From the NCBI GenBank assembly GCA_902611605.1, contig CACMAH010000010.1, forward strand, positions 1 through 52,801: DNA of 52,801 nucleotides. The letters are read 5' to 3'. Made by a program: the position numbers and the translations under genes. Positions 11,428 to 20,441 of this stretch are shown here, one piece after another. Numbering within the stretch: the stretch's first letter is position 1; each line of letters starts with the position of its first letter. The notes beneath the pieces are model-generated. The model was not told the origin of the DNA. It ran no database searches and saw only the letters and a list, made by a program, of their open reading frames with translations. Source of the DNA: an uncultured Alphaproteobacteria bacterium (GTDB taxonomy: Bacteria; Pseudomonadota; Alphaproteobacteria; Rhodobacterales; Rhodobacteraceae).

Positions 11428-12189
11428 ATGATTAATCAACAAAATATTTTTGACGAAAACCTAATTAATATTAGAAAAAAAAGGATCATAAATAAATTTT
11501 CTTCTTTTTTACATAGCTTAGCTATTGATGATTTAAAAGAAAGATTAGTAGAAATTGGAGACGAATTTTTAGAAACATTAGTAGTTGGTCCTTTTGCAAA
11601 ACACTGGGCTCATAACATTAGTCAAAAAAAAACAAGCACTATTGATGATAATGAATTTCTAAAAATTATTCCAAGTTCCAAAGATCTTATTATTAGTGCT
11701 TTGCACCTTCATAGTGTTAACGATCCAATTTCAAAATTAGTACAGATGAGGTTTGGATTAAAAAAAACTGGTATTTTTATGGGGTATGCGTTTGGAGAGG
11801 GAAGTCTATTCGAATTAAGGAAATCACTGGAATATGCAGAATTAAAAAATTTTGGAGGTATTTCTCCAAGAGTACATCCTATGATAGATACCCCTACCTA
11901 TGGTTCATTACTCAGCAGGTCTGGTTTTAAATTTTGTGTTACTGATAAGCTCCACTTTGAAATTGAATATCAAGATCCTTGGGATCTAATCATAGATTTA
12001 AAAAGTATAGGAGAAACTAACTGTTTGATAAAAAGAAGTAAAAGGCCGTTAACAAAAATTTTTTTAAACGATGTTCTAAATTTTTACAAAAACAACTTTT
12101 CATCCAGTAAAATACATAACAAGTATATTGCAACATTTGACATAATTTGTCTAACAGGTTGGAATACAAAACCTAAGTCAGTTGTTTAA
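11428..12189 (+). CDS. BioC/NDUFAF5-like methyltransferase homologue with degenerate SAM loop
   Basis: The 253-residue protein matches the alphaproteobacterial BioC-like/NDUFAF5 family over most of its length. It starts with NIFDENLINIRKKR, the middle reads IISALHLHSVNDP and MRFGLKKTGIFMGYAFGEGSLFELR, and it ends with ATFDIICLTGW. Family members are SAM-dependent methyltransferases or, in the mitochondrial NDUFAF5, a complex I assembly hydroxylase. The usual glycine-rich motif I is not visible: where LDLGCGTG is expected the sequence reads TLVVGPFAKHW. It may bind SAM differently or have lost catalysis. Its neighbour, the nitrilase gene, supports the family call. Confidence 0.72.
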   Translation: MINQQNIFDENLINIRKKRIINKFSSFLHSLAIDDLKERLVEIGDEFLETLVVGPFAKHWAHNISQKKTSTIDDNEFLKIIPSSKDLIISALHLHSVNDPISKLVQMRFGLKKTGIFMGYAFGEGSLFELRKSLEYAELKNFGGISPRVHPMIDTPTYGSLLSRSGFKFCVTDKLHFEIEYQDPWDLIIDLKSIGETNCLIKRSKRPLTKIFLNDVLNFYKNNFSSSKIHNKYIATFDIICLTGWNTKPKSVV

Positions 12190-12261
12190 ATACTTTAAAG
12201 TTTTCTTTAAGAGTTATTGAAAAAAAAATAGATAGACTTAACTATCCTATATGTCGCAATA

Positions 12262-13353
12262 TTGTATAAAAATTTTATAGATCAGGATAGTCAGTTGAAA
12301 TTAGAAAAACCGGGAGAAGGAAGGTTAAAATTTGCAGATAAAGATCATCCCCAATTACCTTCGGCAAAAGTTGGAATTCTTATTGCTAATTTAGGTACAC
12401 CTGACAATACAGACTATTGGTCAATGCGTCGATATTTAAGTGAATTCTTGTCTGATCAAAGAGTTATAGATTATCCAAAATGGCTTTGGCAACCACTACT
12501 TCAACTCGTTATTTTATCAAAAAGACCTTTTTCTTCTGGAGAGGCATATAAAAGTATTTGGAATAAAAAGGAGAATGAAAGTCCTCTACTTACCACTACT
12601 AAGCTTCAGTTAAAAAAAATATCTAATTATTTTAAAAAAAAGTATGGGAATAAAGTAATTTTGGATTTTTGCATGAGATATGGAAATCCATCAACAGAAA
12701 AGGCTATAAAAAATTTACAATCTTTAGGTTGTGAAAAAATAATTTTTTTTCCTTTGTATCCGCAGTATGCAGGTCCAACAACTGCAACAGCTAACGATCA
12801 AGCATTTAGAGCTTTAATGAAAATGAAATGGCAACCAGCATTTAGAACTGTACCAGCATATTTTGATAATAATCTTTATTTGGATTCTTTAGCTAACTCA
12901 ATTAATGAAGCATATACTAAATCTAAACGTAAGCCTCAGCATCTAGTTGTTTCTTATCATGGAGTCCCAGAGAGATATTTAATGGCAGGAGACCCTTATC
13001 ACTGCCAATGCCAAAAAACAACAAGACTACTAGCAGAAAGACTTAAGTGGGATAAATCCCATTTTACAACAACTTTTCAATCAAAATTTGGGCCTGAAAA
13101 GTGGGTTGGCCCATCCACAGTAGATTTTGTAGCTGAATTAGCGAATAAAGGTAAAGTAAATATAGCTGTCGTAGCACCAGCATTTTCTTCTGATTGTGTT
13201 GAGACCTTAGAAGAAATAAATGAAGAAATAGCAGAGAGTTTTTCGGAAGCTGGAGGAAAAGACTTTTTATATATTCCATGTTTAAATGATAGAGATGATC
13301 ATATAAAAGCTCTAACAAATATTTTGGAGAAAGAATTATCTGGGTGGCTTTAA
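12262..13353 (+). CDS. hemH: Ferrochelatase
   Basis: Ferrochelatase inserts Fe2+ into protoporphyrin IX in the last step of haem synthesis. The 363-residue protein has the N-terminal GILIANLGTPD, the metal-site His in VSYHGVPERY and the acidic metal-site stretch FSSDCVETLEEINEE. The signature around FTTTFQSKFGPEKWVGP is also clear. The start given is TTG at 12262; a later in-frame TTG also exists and no ATG precedes the conserved core. The ATG at 12251 is in another frame and stops within ten codons. Haem demand fits the bc1 operon and hemF at 25-31 kb. Confidence 0.95.
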   Translation: MYKNFIDQDSQLKLEKPGEGRLKFADKDHPQLPSAKVGILIANLGTPDNTDYWSMRRYLSEFLSDQRVIDYPKWLWQPLLQLVILSKRPFSSGEAYKSIWNKKENESPLLTTTKLQLKKISNYFKKKYGNKVILDFCMRYGNPSTEKAIKNLQSLGCEKIIFFPLYPQYAGPTTATANDQAFRALMKMKWQPAFRTVPAYFDNNLYLDSLANSINEAYTKSKRKPQHLVVSYHGVPERYLMAGDPYHCQCQKTTRLLAERLKWDKSHFTTTFQSKFGPEKWVGPSTVDFVAELANKGKVNIAVVAPAFSSDCVETLEEINEEIAESFSEAGGKDFLYIPCLNDRDDHIKALTNILEKELSGWL

Positions 13354-13411
13354 ATTCTACCTTAGGTTATATTTTATAATTAACATTATATCATTTAGTT
13401 AGGATTTTATC

Positions 13412-14314
13412 ATATCTATCACGCACAGTTCTAAAGACGACATAAGAAATTCAAAAATTAAAATAAATATTTCTGGTAAATTATCGTATAGAGATGAAGC
13501 TAAGGTTTCAGTTTTCGATAGTGGTTTTCTTTTAGGTGATGGGATTTGGGAGGGTTTAAGACTCCATAAAAACAGATGGATATTTTTTGAAGATCATATG
13601 GAAAGATTTTTTGAGGCTTTAAAGCTTGTTGAGATTAATTTTAATTTTTCAGTAAACCAAATTTATGAACAACTAGAAAAAACAAGACTTTCTAATAATA
13701 TGAATACTGATGTTTATGCAAGATTTATGGTTACTAGGGGAAAAAAAATCAAACCATTTCAGCACCCTGAATTTTCTGTTTATGGACCTACGTATGTTAT
13801 AATTATGGAACATTCTAAGCCAGATTTGAAAGATAATAAAAAGGGCGTTAAGCTAATAACTGTTCCTCAAGTAAGATCACTTCCTATGATACAAGATCCT
13901 AAGTTAAACAGTCACTCAAAACTTAATTGTGTATTAGCTTGTATTCAAGCAAGCCGTGTAGGAGGCGATGAAGCATTAATGTTAGACCCTTACGGTTTTG
14001 TAAATACAACTAACTCCTGTAATCTATTCATAGTAAAAGGAAAAGAAGTTTGGACCTCTACGGGTGATTATTGTATGAACGGAGTTACAAGGAAAAAAGT
14101 AATTAATCTTTGTAAAGATTTAAATATACCTATCTTTGAAAAAAATTTTACTTTGTTAGATACTTACTCGGCAGATGAAATTTTTTTAACTGGTACTTTT
14201 GGAGGATTAACAAGAGTAGAATCCTTAGATGGCCATAAGATTCTATATAAAAGTAAAGATTCTATTTTGAAACTACTTAGAGATTCATATGAGGATTTAA
14301 TTGAAAAATATTAA
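13412..14314 (+). CDS. Class IV (D-amino-acid/branched-chain type) PLP aminotransferase-like protein
   Basis: The fold-type IV core is clear: GKLSYRDEAKVSVFDSGFLLGD at the N-terminus, the PLP lysine in SHSKLNCVLA and GVTRKKVINLC near the end. An ATG at 13598 would delete the conserved first 50 or so residues. The frame is open upstream to a TAG at 13400-13402 with no ATG, GTG or TTG. The start is therefore probably a rare codon (ATC 13409, ATA 13412 or ATC 13418, after AGGA at 13401-13404), and the coordinate given is approximate. The glutamate that normally contacts the PLP ring nitrogen (as in VTEGSxSN) reads NTTNSCN here. The 3' end overlaps the next gene by 14 bases. Confidence 0.78.
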   Translation: MSITHSSKDDIRNSKIKINISGKLSYRDEAKVSVFDSGFLLGDGIWEGLRLHKNRWIFFEDHMERFFEALKLVEINFNFSVNQIYEQLEKTRLSNNMNTDVYARFMVTRGKKIKPFQHPEFSVYGPTYVIIMEHSKPDLKDNKKGVKLITVPQVRSLPMIQDPKLNSHSKLNCVLACIQASRVGGDEALMLDPYGFVNTTNSCNLFIVKGKEVWTSTGDYCMNGVTRKKVINLCKDLNIPIFEKNFTLLDTYSADEIFLTGTFGGLTRVESLDGHKILYKSKDSILKLLRDSYEDLIEKY

Positions 14315-15041
14315 ACGTATAGCCGTTTGGTCTGGACCTAGAAACTTATCTACAGCACTTATGAGAAGTTTTGGAACAAGAAATGATTTTGAAATTCTAG
14401 ATGAGCCATTTTATGCTGCCTATTTAAAAAAGACTGGAATTCAGCATCCTATGTTTGATACAATCATAAGCAGTCAACTATCCAATTATAAAGAAGTTGC
14501 TGATTATTGTATTAATGGTCAAGTAGATAAACCATACCAATATCAAAAGCACATGACACATCATATGATAAAAAAAAATTATAAAGATTTCATTTTATCT
14601 CTTAACAATGTTATTTTGATTAGAAAACCAGAATTGGTTTTAAATTCTTATAAAAAAAAAAATAAAAACTACGAATTTAAAGATTTAGGGTTTCAGCAAC
14701 TCTATGAGATATATGAATTTATTTATAATAGATTAGGTTATTTTCCGTTAATAATTGATGCAGATGATCTACAAAATAATCCTGAACTTACGTTAAGAAA
14801 ACTTTGTAATTGTCTGGGAATTCCTTTTTTTGCATCAATGCTCAATTGGAGCTCTGGTTCAAAAAAATATGATGGAATTTGGGGAGTTCATTGGTACGAA
14901 GAAATAAACAAAACAACAGGTTTTAGCAAAAGTACTAACGATAATATTAATAAAATAAATAAAAAGATATCTCAAAAAGACAAAAACATAATAGAGAGAG
15001 CAAACAGAATATACCTTAAAATCTTAGAAAACAAAATATAA
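14301..15041 (+). CDS. Sulfotransferase-like P-loop protein
   Basis: The 246-residue protein starts with RIAVWSGPRNLSTALMRSF, which matches the 5'-phosphosulfate-binding loop of sulfotransferase-family proteins. LILEPFY-like EILDEPFYAAYL and NNVILIRKPELVLNSY (the 3'-phosphate-binding type segment) follow. The start is TTG at 14301, inside the last codons of the aminotransferase gene, implying translational coupling. From memory, some plant proteins annotated as branched-chain-aminotransferase-like join a domain of this type to a class IV aminotransferase domain, which would fit a shared function. The substrate is unknown. Confidence 0.75.
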   Translation: MKNIKRIAVWSGPRNLSTALMRSFGTRNDFEILDEPFYAAYLKKTGIQHPMFDTIISSQLSNYKEVADYCINGQVDKPYQYQKHMTHHMIKKNYKDFILSLNNVILIRKPELVLNSYKKKNKNYEFKDLGFQQLYEIYEFIYNRLGYFPLIIDADDLQNNPELTLRKLCNCLGIPFFASMLNWSSGSKKYDGIWGVHWYEEINKTTGFSKSTNDNINKINKKISQKDKNIIERANRIYLKILENKI

Positions 15042-15061
15042 TCAATTTTTTATAATGAATA

Positions 15062-17191
15062 TTATGATTTATTTTGTGTTACTTCTTTACCAGTTTTTTG
15101 ATCAACTGTTTTCATAGATAAACGAACTTTCCCCCTATCATCAAAACCAATCAATTTTACTTTAACTTCCTGACCTTCTTTAAGAAAATCTTTTGGATGT
15201 GCAACTCTTTCAGTTGAAATCTGACTAACATGTACTAATCCATCTTTTTTACCAAAGAAATTCACAAAAGCTCCAAACTCCATAAGTTTTACGATCTTAC
15301 CATTATAGATTTTACCAACTTCTGGTTCATCAACTATAGATTTAATTAACTCTATAGCTTTATTAATCTTTTCAGAATCATTTGACGCAATTTTTATTAT
15401 GCCTTCATCATTTATATCTACTTTTGCACCTGAAACTTCGACTATTTCACGAATCATCTTTCCGCCTGACCCGATTACTTCTCTTATTTTATCAGTTGCA
15501 ATTTTTAGAGACTCAATTTTAGGAGCATATTTAGAAAATTCATTCGGTTTACTGATTGATTTTGACATTTCATTTAGAATATGAAGCCTTCCTTCTTTAG
15601 CCTGTTCTAATGCTTTTTCCATTATTTCAGGGGTAATTCCAGCAACTTTTATATCCATTTGTAAGGATGTTATTCCTTCGGATGTTCCAGCAACTTTAAA
15701 ATCCATATCTCCCAAGTGGTCTTCATCACCCAAAATGTCCGTAAGAACTGCATATTCTTTTCCTTCTAAAATAAGACCCATTGCTACTCCTGCTACAGCA
15801 GATTTCAAAGGTACGCCTGCATCCATCATAGATAAAGATCCACCACATACAGAAGCCATTGAAGACGAGCCATTAGACTCTGTGATTTCAGATACGATGC
15901 GAATTGTATATGGAAAATCAGAACTTTTTGGTAGAACAGCTTGTAGAGCTCGCCACGCCAATTTTCCATGGCCTATTTCTCTTCTACCTGGCCCTGCAGC
16001 CCTTCCTGTTTCTCCTACCGAATAAGGAGGAAAGTTATAATGAAGTAAAAATTTTGATCTTCCTTCTTTGTGAAGAGAGTCTATTATCTGCTCATCCTCA
16101 CCAGTACCAAGAGTAGTAACAACTATCGCTTGAGTTTCACCTCTTGTAAATAAAGCAGAACCATGTGTTCTTGGGAGAAATCTTGTTTCACTTTCAATTT
16201 GTCGAACTTTATCAAGTTTTCTTCCATCAATTCTCTTTCCTTTTTTAAGGATATTAGATCTTACAATTTCAGATTCAACTTTTTTAAAGCAATAATCTAG
16301 TTCTTCATTTTCTAAATCTTCGTCTGAAAGGTTATCTAAAACATTTTGTTTAGCATCGTTTAATGAGTTTTGTCTCTCTTGTTTATCAGCAATTGAAAAT
16401 GCTTTACTGATATTTTTTTCACCAAGTGATTTTATTTTATTTATTAATTCTTTATTATCAGTAGGTATAAAGTTATAAGGTTCTTTTGCTGTTTTTTCTG
16501 CTAAACTTATGATGAGATCTATAACTTTTTGTATTTGATCATGACCAAATTTAACAGCACCTAGCATTTCTTTTTCACTAAGTTCATAAGCTTCGGATTC
16601 AACCATCATAACCGCATCTTGTGTCCCTGCTACTACAAGATCAAGTCTTTGTTTAGAATTTTCTCTTATATTATCCATATCTTCTATTGAAGGATTAAGA
16701 ACGTAAGAGTCTTCAATAAAACCAACCCTAGCGGCTCCAATTGGACCTAAGAAAGGTGCACCAGAAAGTGTAAGAGCAGTAGATGCTGCTATCATTGAAA
16801 GTATATCTGGGTCATTTTCTCCATCATGACTCAAAACTGTACAAGTAACCTGTACTTCATTTTTGAAACCCTCAACAAATAAGGGTCTTATCGGTCGATC
16901 TATAAGACGGCTGGTTAGAGTTTCTTTTTCTGTAGGTCTTGCCTCTCTTTTAAAAAAACCACCTGGAATTTTACCTGCTGCGTAATATTTTTCTTGATAA
17001 TTAACTGTTAATGGAAAAAAATCTTGACCCGCTTTGGCTTCCTTCGCAAAAACAACATTAGCCATTACTACAGTTTCACCATATGTGGCTATAACAGATG
17101 AATCAGCTTGTCGTGCTATTTTTCCTGTTTCAAGTGTAAGTTTCTCATGACCCCAAGTTATTGATTTTTTTATAGACTTTAACATATCCAT
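15062..17191 (-). CDS. pnp: Polyribonucleotide nucleotidyltransferase (PNPase)
   Basis: PNPase degrades RNA phosphorolytically from the 3' end and is a degradosome component. The 709-residue protein has two RNase PH domains separated by a helical linker: [14 protein letters not shown] and [10 protein letters not shown] in the first, [15 protein letters not shown] and the D-rich [15 protein letters not shown] in the second. A KH domain ([15 protein letters not shown], about residue 560) and an S1 domain ([18 protein letters not shown], about 625) follow. It lies downstream of rpsO, the usual order. Confidence 0.98.
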   Translation of the reverse strand: MDMLKSIKKSITWGHEKLTLETGKIARQADSSVIATYGETVVMANVVFAKEAKAGQDFFPLTVNYQEKYYAAGKIPGGFFKREARPTEKETLTSRLIDRPIRPLFVEGFKNEVQVTCTVLSHDGENDPDILSMIAASTALTLSGAPFLGPIGAARVGFIEDSYVLNPSIEDMDNIRENSKQRLDLVVAGTQDAVMMVESEAYELSEKEMLGAVKFGHDQIQKVIDLIISLAEKTAKEPYNFIPTDNKELINKIKSLGEKNISKAFSIADKQERQNSLNDAKQNVLDNLSDEDLENEELDYCFKKVESEIVRSNILKKGKRIDGRKLDKVRQIESETRFLPRTHGSALFTRGETQAIVVTTLGTGEDEQIIDSLHKEGRSKFLLHYNFPPYSVGETGRAAGPGRREIGHGKLAWRALQAVLPKSSDFPYTIRIVSEITESNGSSSMASVCGGSLSMMDAGVPLKSAVAGVAMGLILEGKEYAVLTDILGDEDHLGDMDFKVAGTSEGITSLQMDIKVAGITPEIMEKALEQAKEGRLHILNEMSKSISKPNEFSKYAPKIESLKIATDKIREVIGSGGKMIREIVEVSGAKVDINDEGIIKIASNDSEKINKAIELIKSIVDEPEVGKIYNGKIVKLMEFGAFVNFFGKKDGLVHVSQISTERVAHPKDFLKEGQEVKVKLIGFDDRGKVRLSMKTVDQKTGKEVTQNKS

Positions 17192-17294
17192 CCTTTTATA
17201 ATTTTAATAAAATACCCGTTTGATATTTTATGTACACGTATGATTTTTTTTGAAATTAATATTATTTAGTTTATCAGAATTATTAATGTTTATA

Positions 17295-17564
17295 TTATCT
17301 TCTAATTCCAAGTTGCTCTATTAAAGTCTTGTAACGACTTTCGTCTTTAGACTTAACATAGTCTAGAATTTTCCTTCTTTGTGATACAAGTTTTAAGAGC
17401 CCTCGTCTTGAATGATTATCTTTTTTGTGAGTTTTAAAATGTTCAGACAGGTTTGTAATTCTAGTAGTTAAAATTGCTACTTGAACTTCTGGTGATCCAG
17501 TGTCGTTATCTTTTCTAGCAAACTTTTTAATTAAATCCTGTTTCGTTTTTGTATCAATCGACAT
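17295..17564 (-). CDS. rpsO: 30S ribosomal protein S15
   Basis: S15 binds the central domain of 16S rRNA early in 30S assembly. The 89-residue product has the family signature [21 protein letters not shown] and [21 protein letters not shown] strong Shine-Dalgarno (AAGGAGA, read on the minus strand) precedes the ATG at 17564. It is upstream of pnp as in most bacteria, with 103 bases between. Its leader carries an inverted repeat (17590-17614) that could be an autoregulatory element. Confidence 0.98.
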   Translation of the reverse strand: MSIDTKTKQDLIKKFARKDNDTGSPEVQVAILTTRITNLSEHFKTHKKDNHSRRGLLKLVSQRRKILDYVKSKDESRYKTLIEQLGIRR

Positions 17565-17589
17565 CTTTGTCTCCTTTATATAAGTTAAA

Positions 17590-17614
17590 ACTGCCAGGAT
17601 GTCGTCCAGTCAGT
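17590..17614 (-). promoter_or_regulatory. Interrupted inverted repeat in the rpsO leader
   Basis: Arms ACTG/CAGT (17590-17593 and 17611-17614) enclose a second short pairing AGGA...TCC around the loop TGTCG. It ends 26 bases upstream of the rpsO start. S15 controls its own mRNA in several bacteria, so this may be a structured operator. The stem is interrupted, and this reading is weak. Confidence 0.28.
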
Positions 17615-17661
17615 ATATTTGTAATGCCTATATCCTGTTTTTAAAAATTTGAAAAGTCTTT

Positions 17662-18192
17662 TTAAAACCATTTAGTTAGAATTTTATTATAACTTATATA
17701 TAAAAGGTGTTTCGGTTGATTGTTTTTTGTTAAACCCAAATGAAAGGAAGGCGTTTTATATTTTTTTATTAATTGAATAACCTCTAAATTTCTTTCTTTT
17801 AAAATTCCAAATCTTCCCCATGAACATATTATTTTATCTGACCATTTTATACTTTTTTTTAAAATTTCATTATTGTATGGACCAATAGGGTCAGAAACTT
17901 TCTGAAGTTCTTTCGGTTTGGTTGCTCTGTAAGCAAATAAATTACAAACTCTAAATTGATTAACACAAGAGTAAATAGCTCTTTTTTTACAACGAAGTAG
18001 TGTAGGGTCATATACTTTCTCTGTTGCAGTAGATGGGTTCAAAAGTATAAATAGTAATCTTCCTCTCCCTGAGTTGAATTTATTGGTAATTGAGTATCTG
18101 AACTTTAAGCATTTTGAAAAAACTGCTTTAGAAGTAATCTCTTTATTTTTAAACTCTGTAGAAATAACATCCAGCATATATGATTTTATCAA
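17662..18192 (-). CDS. DUF1643 family protein
   Basis: The 176-residue protein has the DUF1643 hallmarks RLLFILLNPSTATE, DPTLLRCKKRA, FRVCNLFAYRATKP and CSWGRFG, with the C-terminal HLGLTKNNQPKHLLY. Function of the family is not known to me; a nucleotide-related role is sometimes guessed from the fold. Its start overlaps the truB stop by four bases (ATGA type), so it is translated with truB. It separates truB from rpsO, which are usually adjacent. Confidence 0.85.
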   Translation of the reverse strand: MIKSYMLDVISTEFKNKEITSKAVFSKCLKFRYSITNKFNSGRGRLLFILLNPSTATEKVYDPTLLRCKKRAIYSCVNQFRVCNLFAYRATKPKELQKVSDPIGPYNNEILKKSIKWSDKIICSWGRFGILKERNLEVIQLIKKYKTPSFHLGLTKNNQPKHLLYISYNKILTKWF

Positions 18193-19109
18193 TTGTTGAT
18201 ATTTTTATATAAATTAAGAACTCTAAAAGGATAGAAAACAGAGTTTTTTATTTTTCCAATTGCTAGTGGAATATTTTTATAATGCGTCCAGGCCAAATTA
18301 TAATCTCCATTTTTCAAATTAATAATTTTAATAGGATTTCCATTTGAAATAATATTTAAATCTTCAATCGAGCATTCAAAGTTAGGGTAATCTTTTAACA
18401 AAATATTTATTGTAAAAATGTTTGCTTCTAGATCTTCATCTTTAAAATATTCTAAAGCATCAAGATGTACACATTTTTTTAAATTAAAAGGACCGTATTC
18501 TGTTCGTCTTATATTTTTTGCATGAGCAAAACAACCTAGTTCATTCCCCAGATCTCTTGCCAACGATCTTACATAACATCCCTTTCCACATATAATTTTG
18601 AGATTAATATTCTCATTATCTATTCTTTCAATTATTTCAATTTCACTAATAAAAATTGTTCTTGGGGACAATTGAAATTCTAATCCTTCCCGGAATAGAT
18701 CGTAAGCTCTCCTTCCATTAAATTTTATTGCAGATAATTTTGGTGGTAATTGTTGAATCTCTCCTTTAAATTTTTTTAATGCACGTCTTACACTCATCAT
18801 ACTAGGCCTTTTTTCAGACATTCCAATTATTTTTCCTGATGAATCGTCTGTATCTGTACAAGAGCCAAAAGTAACTGTGAATTCATACGTTTTTAATAAA
18901 TTTTCAGTAAAACGTATTGTTTTTGTAGCTTCACCAATTGCAATGGGCAGTAAGCCAGTTGCATCTGGATCCAGAGTTCCCCCATGTCCTACTTTCGTTG
19001 ATGGAATTTTTTTCTTAACTAAATTTACTATATTAGTAGAGCCTATTCCGCTTGGTTTATTAATAACTAGCCAGCCGTTTATATTAGGCAATTGAAAATT
19101 TTGATCCAT
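18189..19109 (-). CDS. truB: tRNA pseudouridine(55) synthase
   Basis: TruB makes pseudouridine 55 in the T-loop of tRNAs. The 306-residue protein has the catalytic-Asp motif GHGGTLDPDATGLLPIAIGEATK (Asp near residue 46), the preceding NKPSGIGSTN, and the substrate-binding KFNGRRAYDLFREG and CGKGCYVRSLARDLG. It follows rbfA after 11 bases in the familiar rbfA-truB order, and overlaps the DUF1643 gene. Confidence 0.96.
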   Translation of the reverse strand: MDQNFQLPNINGWLVINKPSGIGSTNIVNLVKKKIPSTKVGHGGTLDPDATGLLPIAIGEATKTIRFTENLLKTYEFTVTFGSCTDTDDSSGKIIGMSEKRPSMMSVRRALKKFKGEIQQLPPKLSAIKFNGRRAYDLFREGLEFQLSPRTIFISEIEIIERIDNENINLKIICGKGCYVRSLARDLGNELGCFAHAKNIRRTEYGPFNLKKCVHLDALEYFKDEDLEANIFTINILLKDYPNFECSIEDLNIISNGNPIKIINLKNGDYNLAWTHYKNIPLAIGKIKNSVFYPFRVLNLYKNINN

Positions 19110-19120
19110 AACAGTAAGAT

Positions 19121-19501
19121 TTATATTTCTCTTTTGCTTTTTGATAATTTCTCAAGTATTTCAGAAGTTTTTTCAAAAGCATCAAAACTATTGTCTTCGA
19201 TAAATCTTAGTTCTGGAGTATACTTCAATTGTATTTTTTTCCCAAGATATTTTCTAATTTCTTTTTTTCTACTATTAACCGCTTTTTCTATTGACTCAGA
19301 ATTTTTCATTCCTGTTGGAATATAATAAATTTTTGCAATTCTTATATCTTTACTACACTCGACATCAGTTAAGGTCAAATTAAGATTTTTTATGCCTTGT
19401 TCCTCCCATTCCATACCTTGTAAAAGCGAGGAAAGTTCTCTTTTAATTAGTTCATTTACTCTTAACAGCCTATGAGAGTTATTGTTAAAACCTTTATTCA
19501 T
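19121..19501 (-). CDS. rbfA: 30S ribosome-binding factor RbfA
   Basis: RbfA is a small KH-fold protein needed for late 30S maturation and 16S 5'-end processing. The 126 residues show the N-terminal RVNELIKRELSSLLQ, the KH core LTDVECSKDIRIAKIYYIP and the C-terminal LKYTPELRFIEDNSFDAFE. It is the first gene of the leftward rbfA-truB-DUF1643-rpsO-pnp group. The infB gene that often precedes it is absent; dapB is divergent instead, as in some other alphaproteobacteria. Confidence 0.93.
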   Translation of the reverse strand: MNKGFNNNSHRLLRVNELIKRELSSLLQGMEWEEQGIKNLNLTLTDVECSKDIRIAKIYYIPTGMKNSESIEKAVNSRKKEIRKYLGKKIQLKYTPELRFIEDNSFDAFEKTSEILEKLSKSKREI

Positions 19502-19531
19502 CTTATTTGAAATAAATTATCTTTATAATTA

Positions 19532-19558
19532 TTGACTTATACTGTTTGTACATACATA
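19532..19558 (+). promoter_or_regulatory. Possible promoter for dapB
   Basis: TTGACT (19532-19537) is followed after 15 bases by TACATA (19553-19558), or after 17 by CATAAC, in the rbfA/dapB divergent spacer. The -35 box is good and the -10 is mediocre. The dapB TTG start is 55 bases beyond. Confidence 0.3.
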
Positions 19559-19613
19559 ACTCAAGAATGAGTACTTTGTCGATACGCTTTAATTCTTAAA
19601 TGAGACCAACAGA

Positions 19614-20429
19614 TTGAATAATAAGGTACATAAATTAAGTATTATTGGTGCAAGTGGTAGGATGGGGCAGATGTTAGTTCATGCTGCTCAAGAAAAAAAA
19701 GACTTTCAGTTAGTTGGATTACTTGAGGAAAAAGGTCATGACTTAATTGGAACTAATGCTAATGAGTTATTTCCAAGTTTAGCAAAAAATTTAGTCATTT
19801 CAGATTCTTTAGATAAAATTTTAAAAATTTCTGATGTAGTTATTGATTTTACTAATCCAGAAAATTCTGTAAAAGTTGCTGAGGAAGCAGCAAAATATAG
19901 AGTTGTTGATGTTATTGGAACAACAGGTTTTTCAAAATCACAGATTAAAAAAATTCAAAATTTTTCAAAAAATACTACAATCATTAGGGCTGGCAACATG
20001 AGTTTGGGAGTAAATATTCTAACCGGTATTTCTGCGAAAATTGCAGAAGCTCTAGATTCTGATTTTGACATTGAAATTGTTGAAATGCATCACAATAAAA
20101 AAGTAGACGCACCCTCTGGAACAGCACTAATGCTAGGAGATTCAATCGCAAAAACGAAAGGTAAAAAGTTAGATAATTTAAAAGATATTCAACGTGATGG
20201 TATAATTGGACCTAGAAAAAAAGGAAAAATTGGATTTTCTGTGATAAGGGGTGGTGATATTGTAGGTAATCATTCAGTAATTTTTGCGGGAGCAGGTGAA
20301 CAAATTATTATAAAGCATAATGCTACTGATAGAATGATATTTGCACGTGGGGCTCTTAAAGCTGCAAGATGGGGTATGACTGCAGAAAAAGGAGAGTATT
20401 CAATGCAAGATGTTCTTAACTTAAATTAA
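19614..20429 (+). CDS. dapB: 4-hydroxy-tetrahydrodipicolinate reductase
   Basis: DapB reduces the DapA product with NAD(P)H on the way to diaminopimelate and lysine. The 271-residue protein has the nucleotide-binding GASGRMGQML at residues 12-21, the DFTNPEN segment, the catalytic EMHHNKKVDAPSGTA and GEQIIIKHNATDR. Start is TTG at 19614, with no ATG before the Rossmann motif. dapF at 34.2-35.0 kb belongs to the same pathway but is not linked. Confidence 0.96.
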   Translation: MNNKVHKLSIIGASGRMGQMLVHAAQEKKDFQLVGLLEEKGHDLIGTNANELFPSLAKNLVISDSLDKILKISDVVIDFTNPENSVKVAEEAAKYRVVDVIGTTGFSKSQIKKIQNFSKNTTIIRAGNMSLGVNILTGISAKIAEALDSDFDIEIVEMHHNKKVDAPSGTALMLGDSIAKTKGKKLDNLKDIQRDGIIGPRKKGKIGFSVIRGGDIVGNHSVIFAGAGEQIIIKHNATDRMIFARGALKAARWGMTAEKGEYSMQDVLNLN

Positions 20430-20441
20430 ATAATCAATTTC

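Noticed and set aside
12251-12280. ATG at 12251 as the hemH start
   Set aside because: It is in another frame and reaches a stop within ten codons.
15735-16025. Open frames on the strand opposite pnp
   Set aside because: They mirror the conserved PNPase coding sequence, show no family pattern and have no ribosome binding site.
17207-17231. Inverted repeat ATAAAATA / TATTTTAT between rpsO and pnp
   Set aside because: All arms are A/T with a 9-base loop; such repeats are expected by chance at this base composition.
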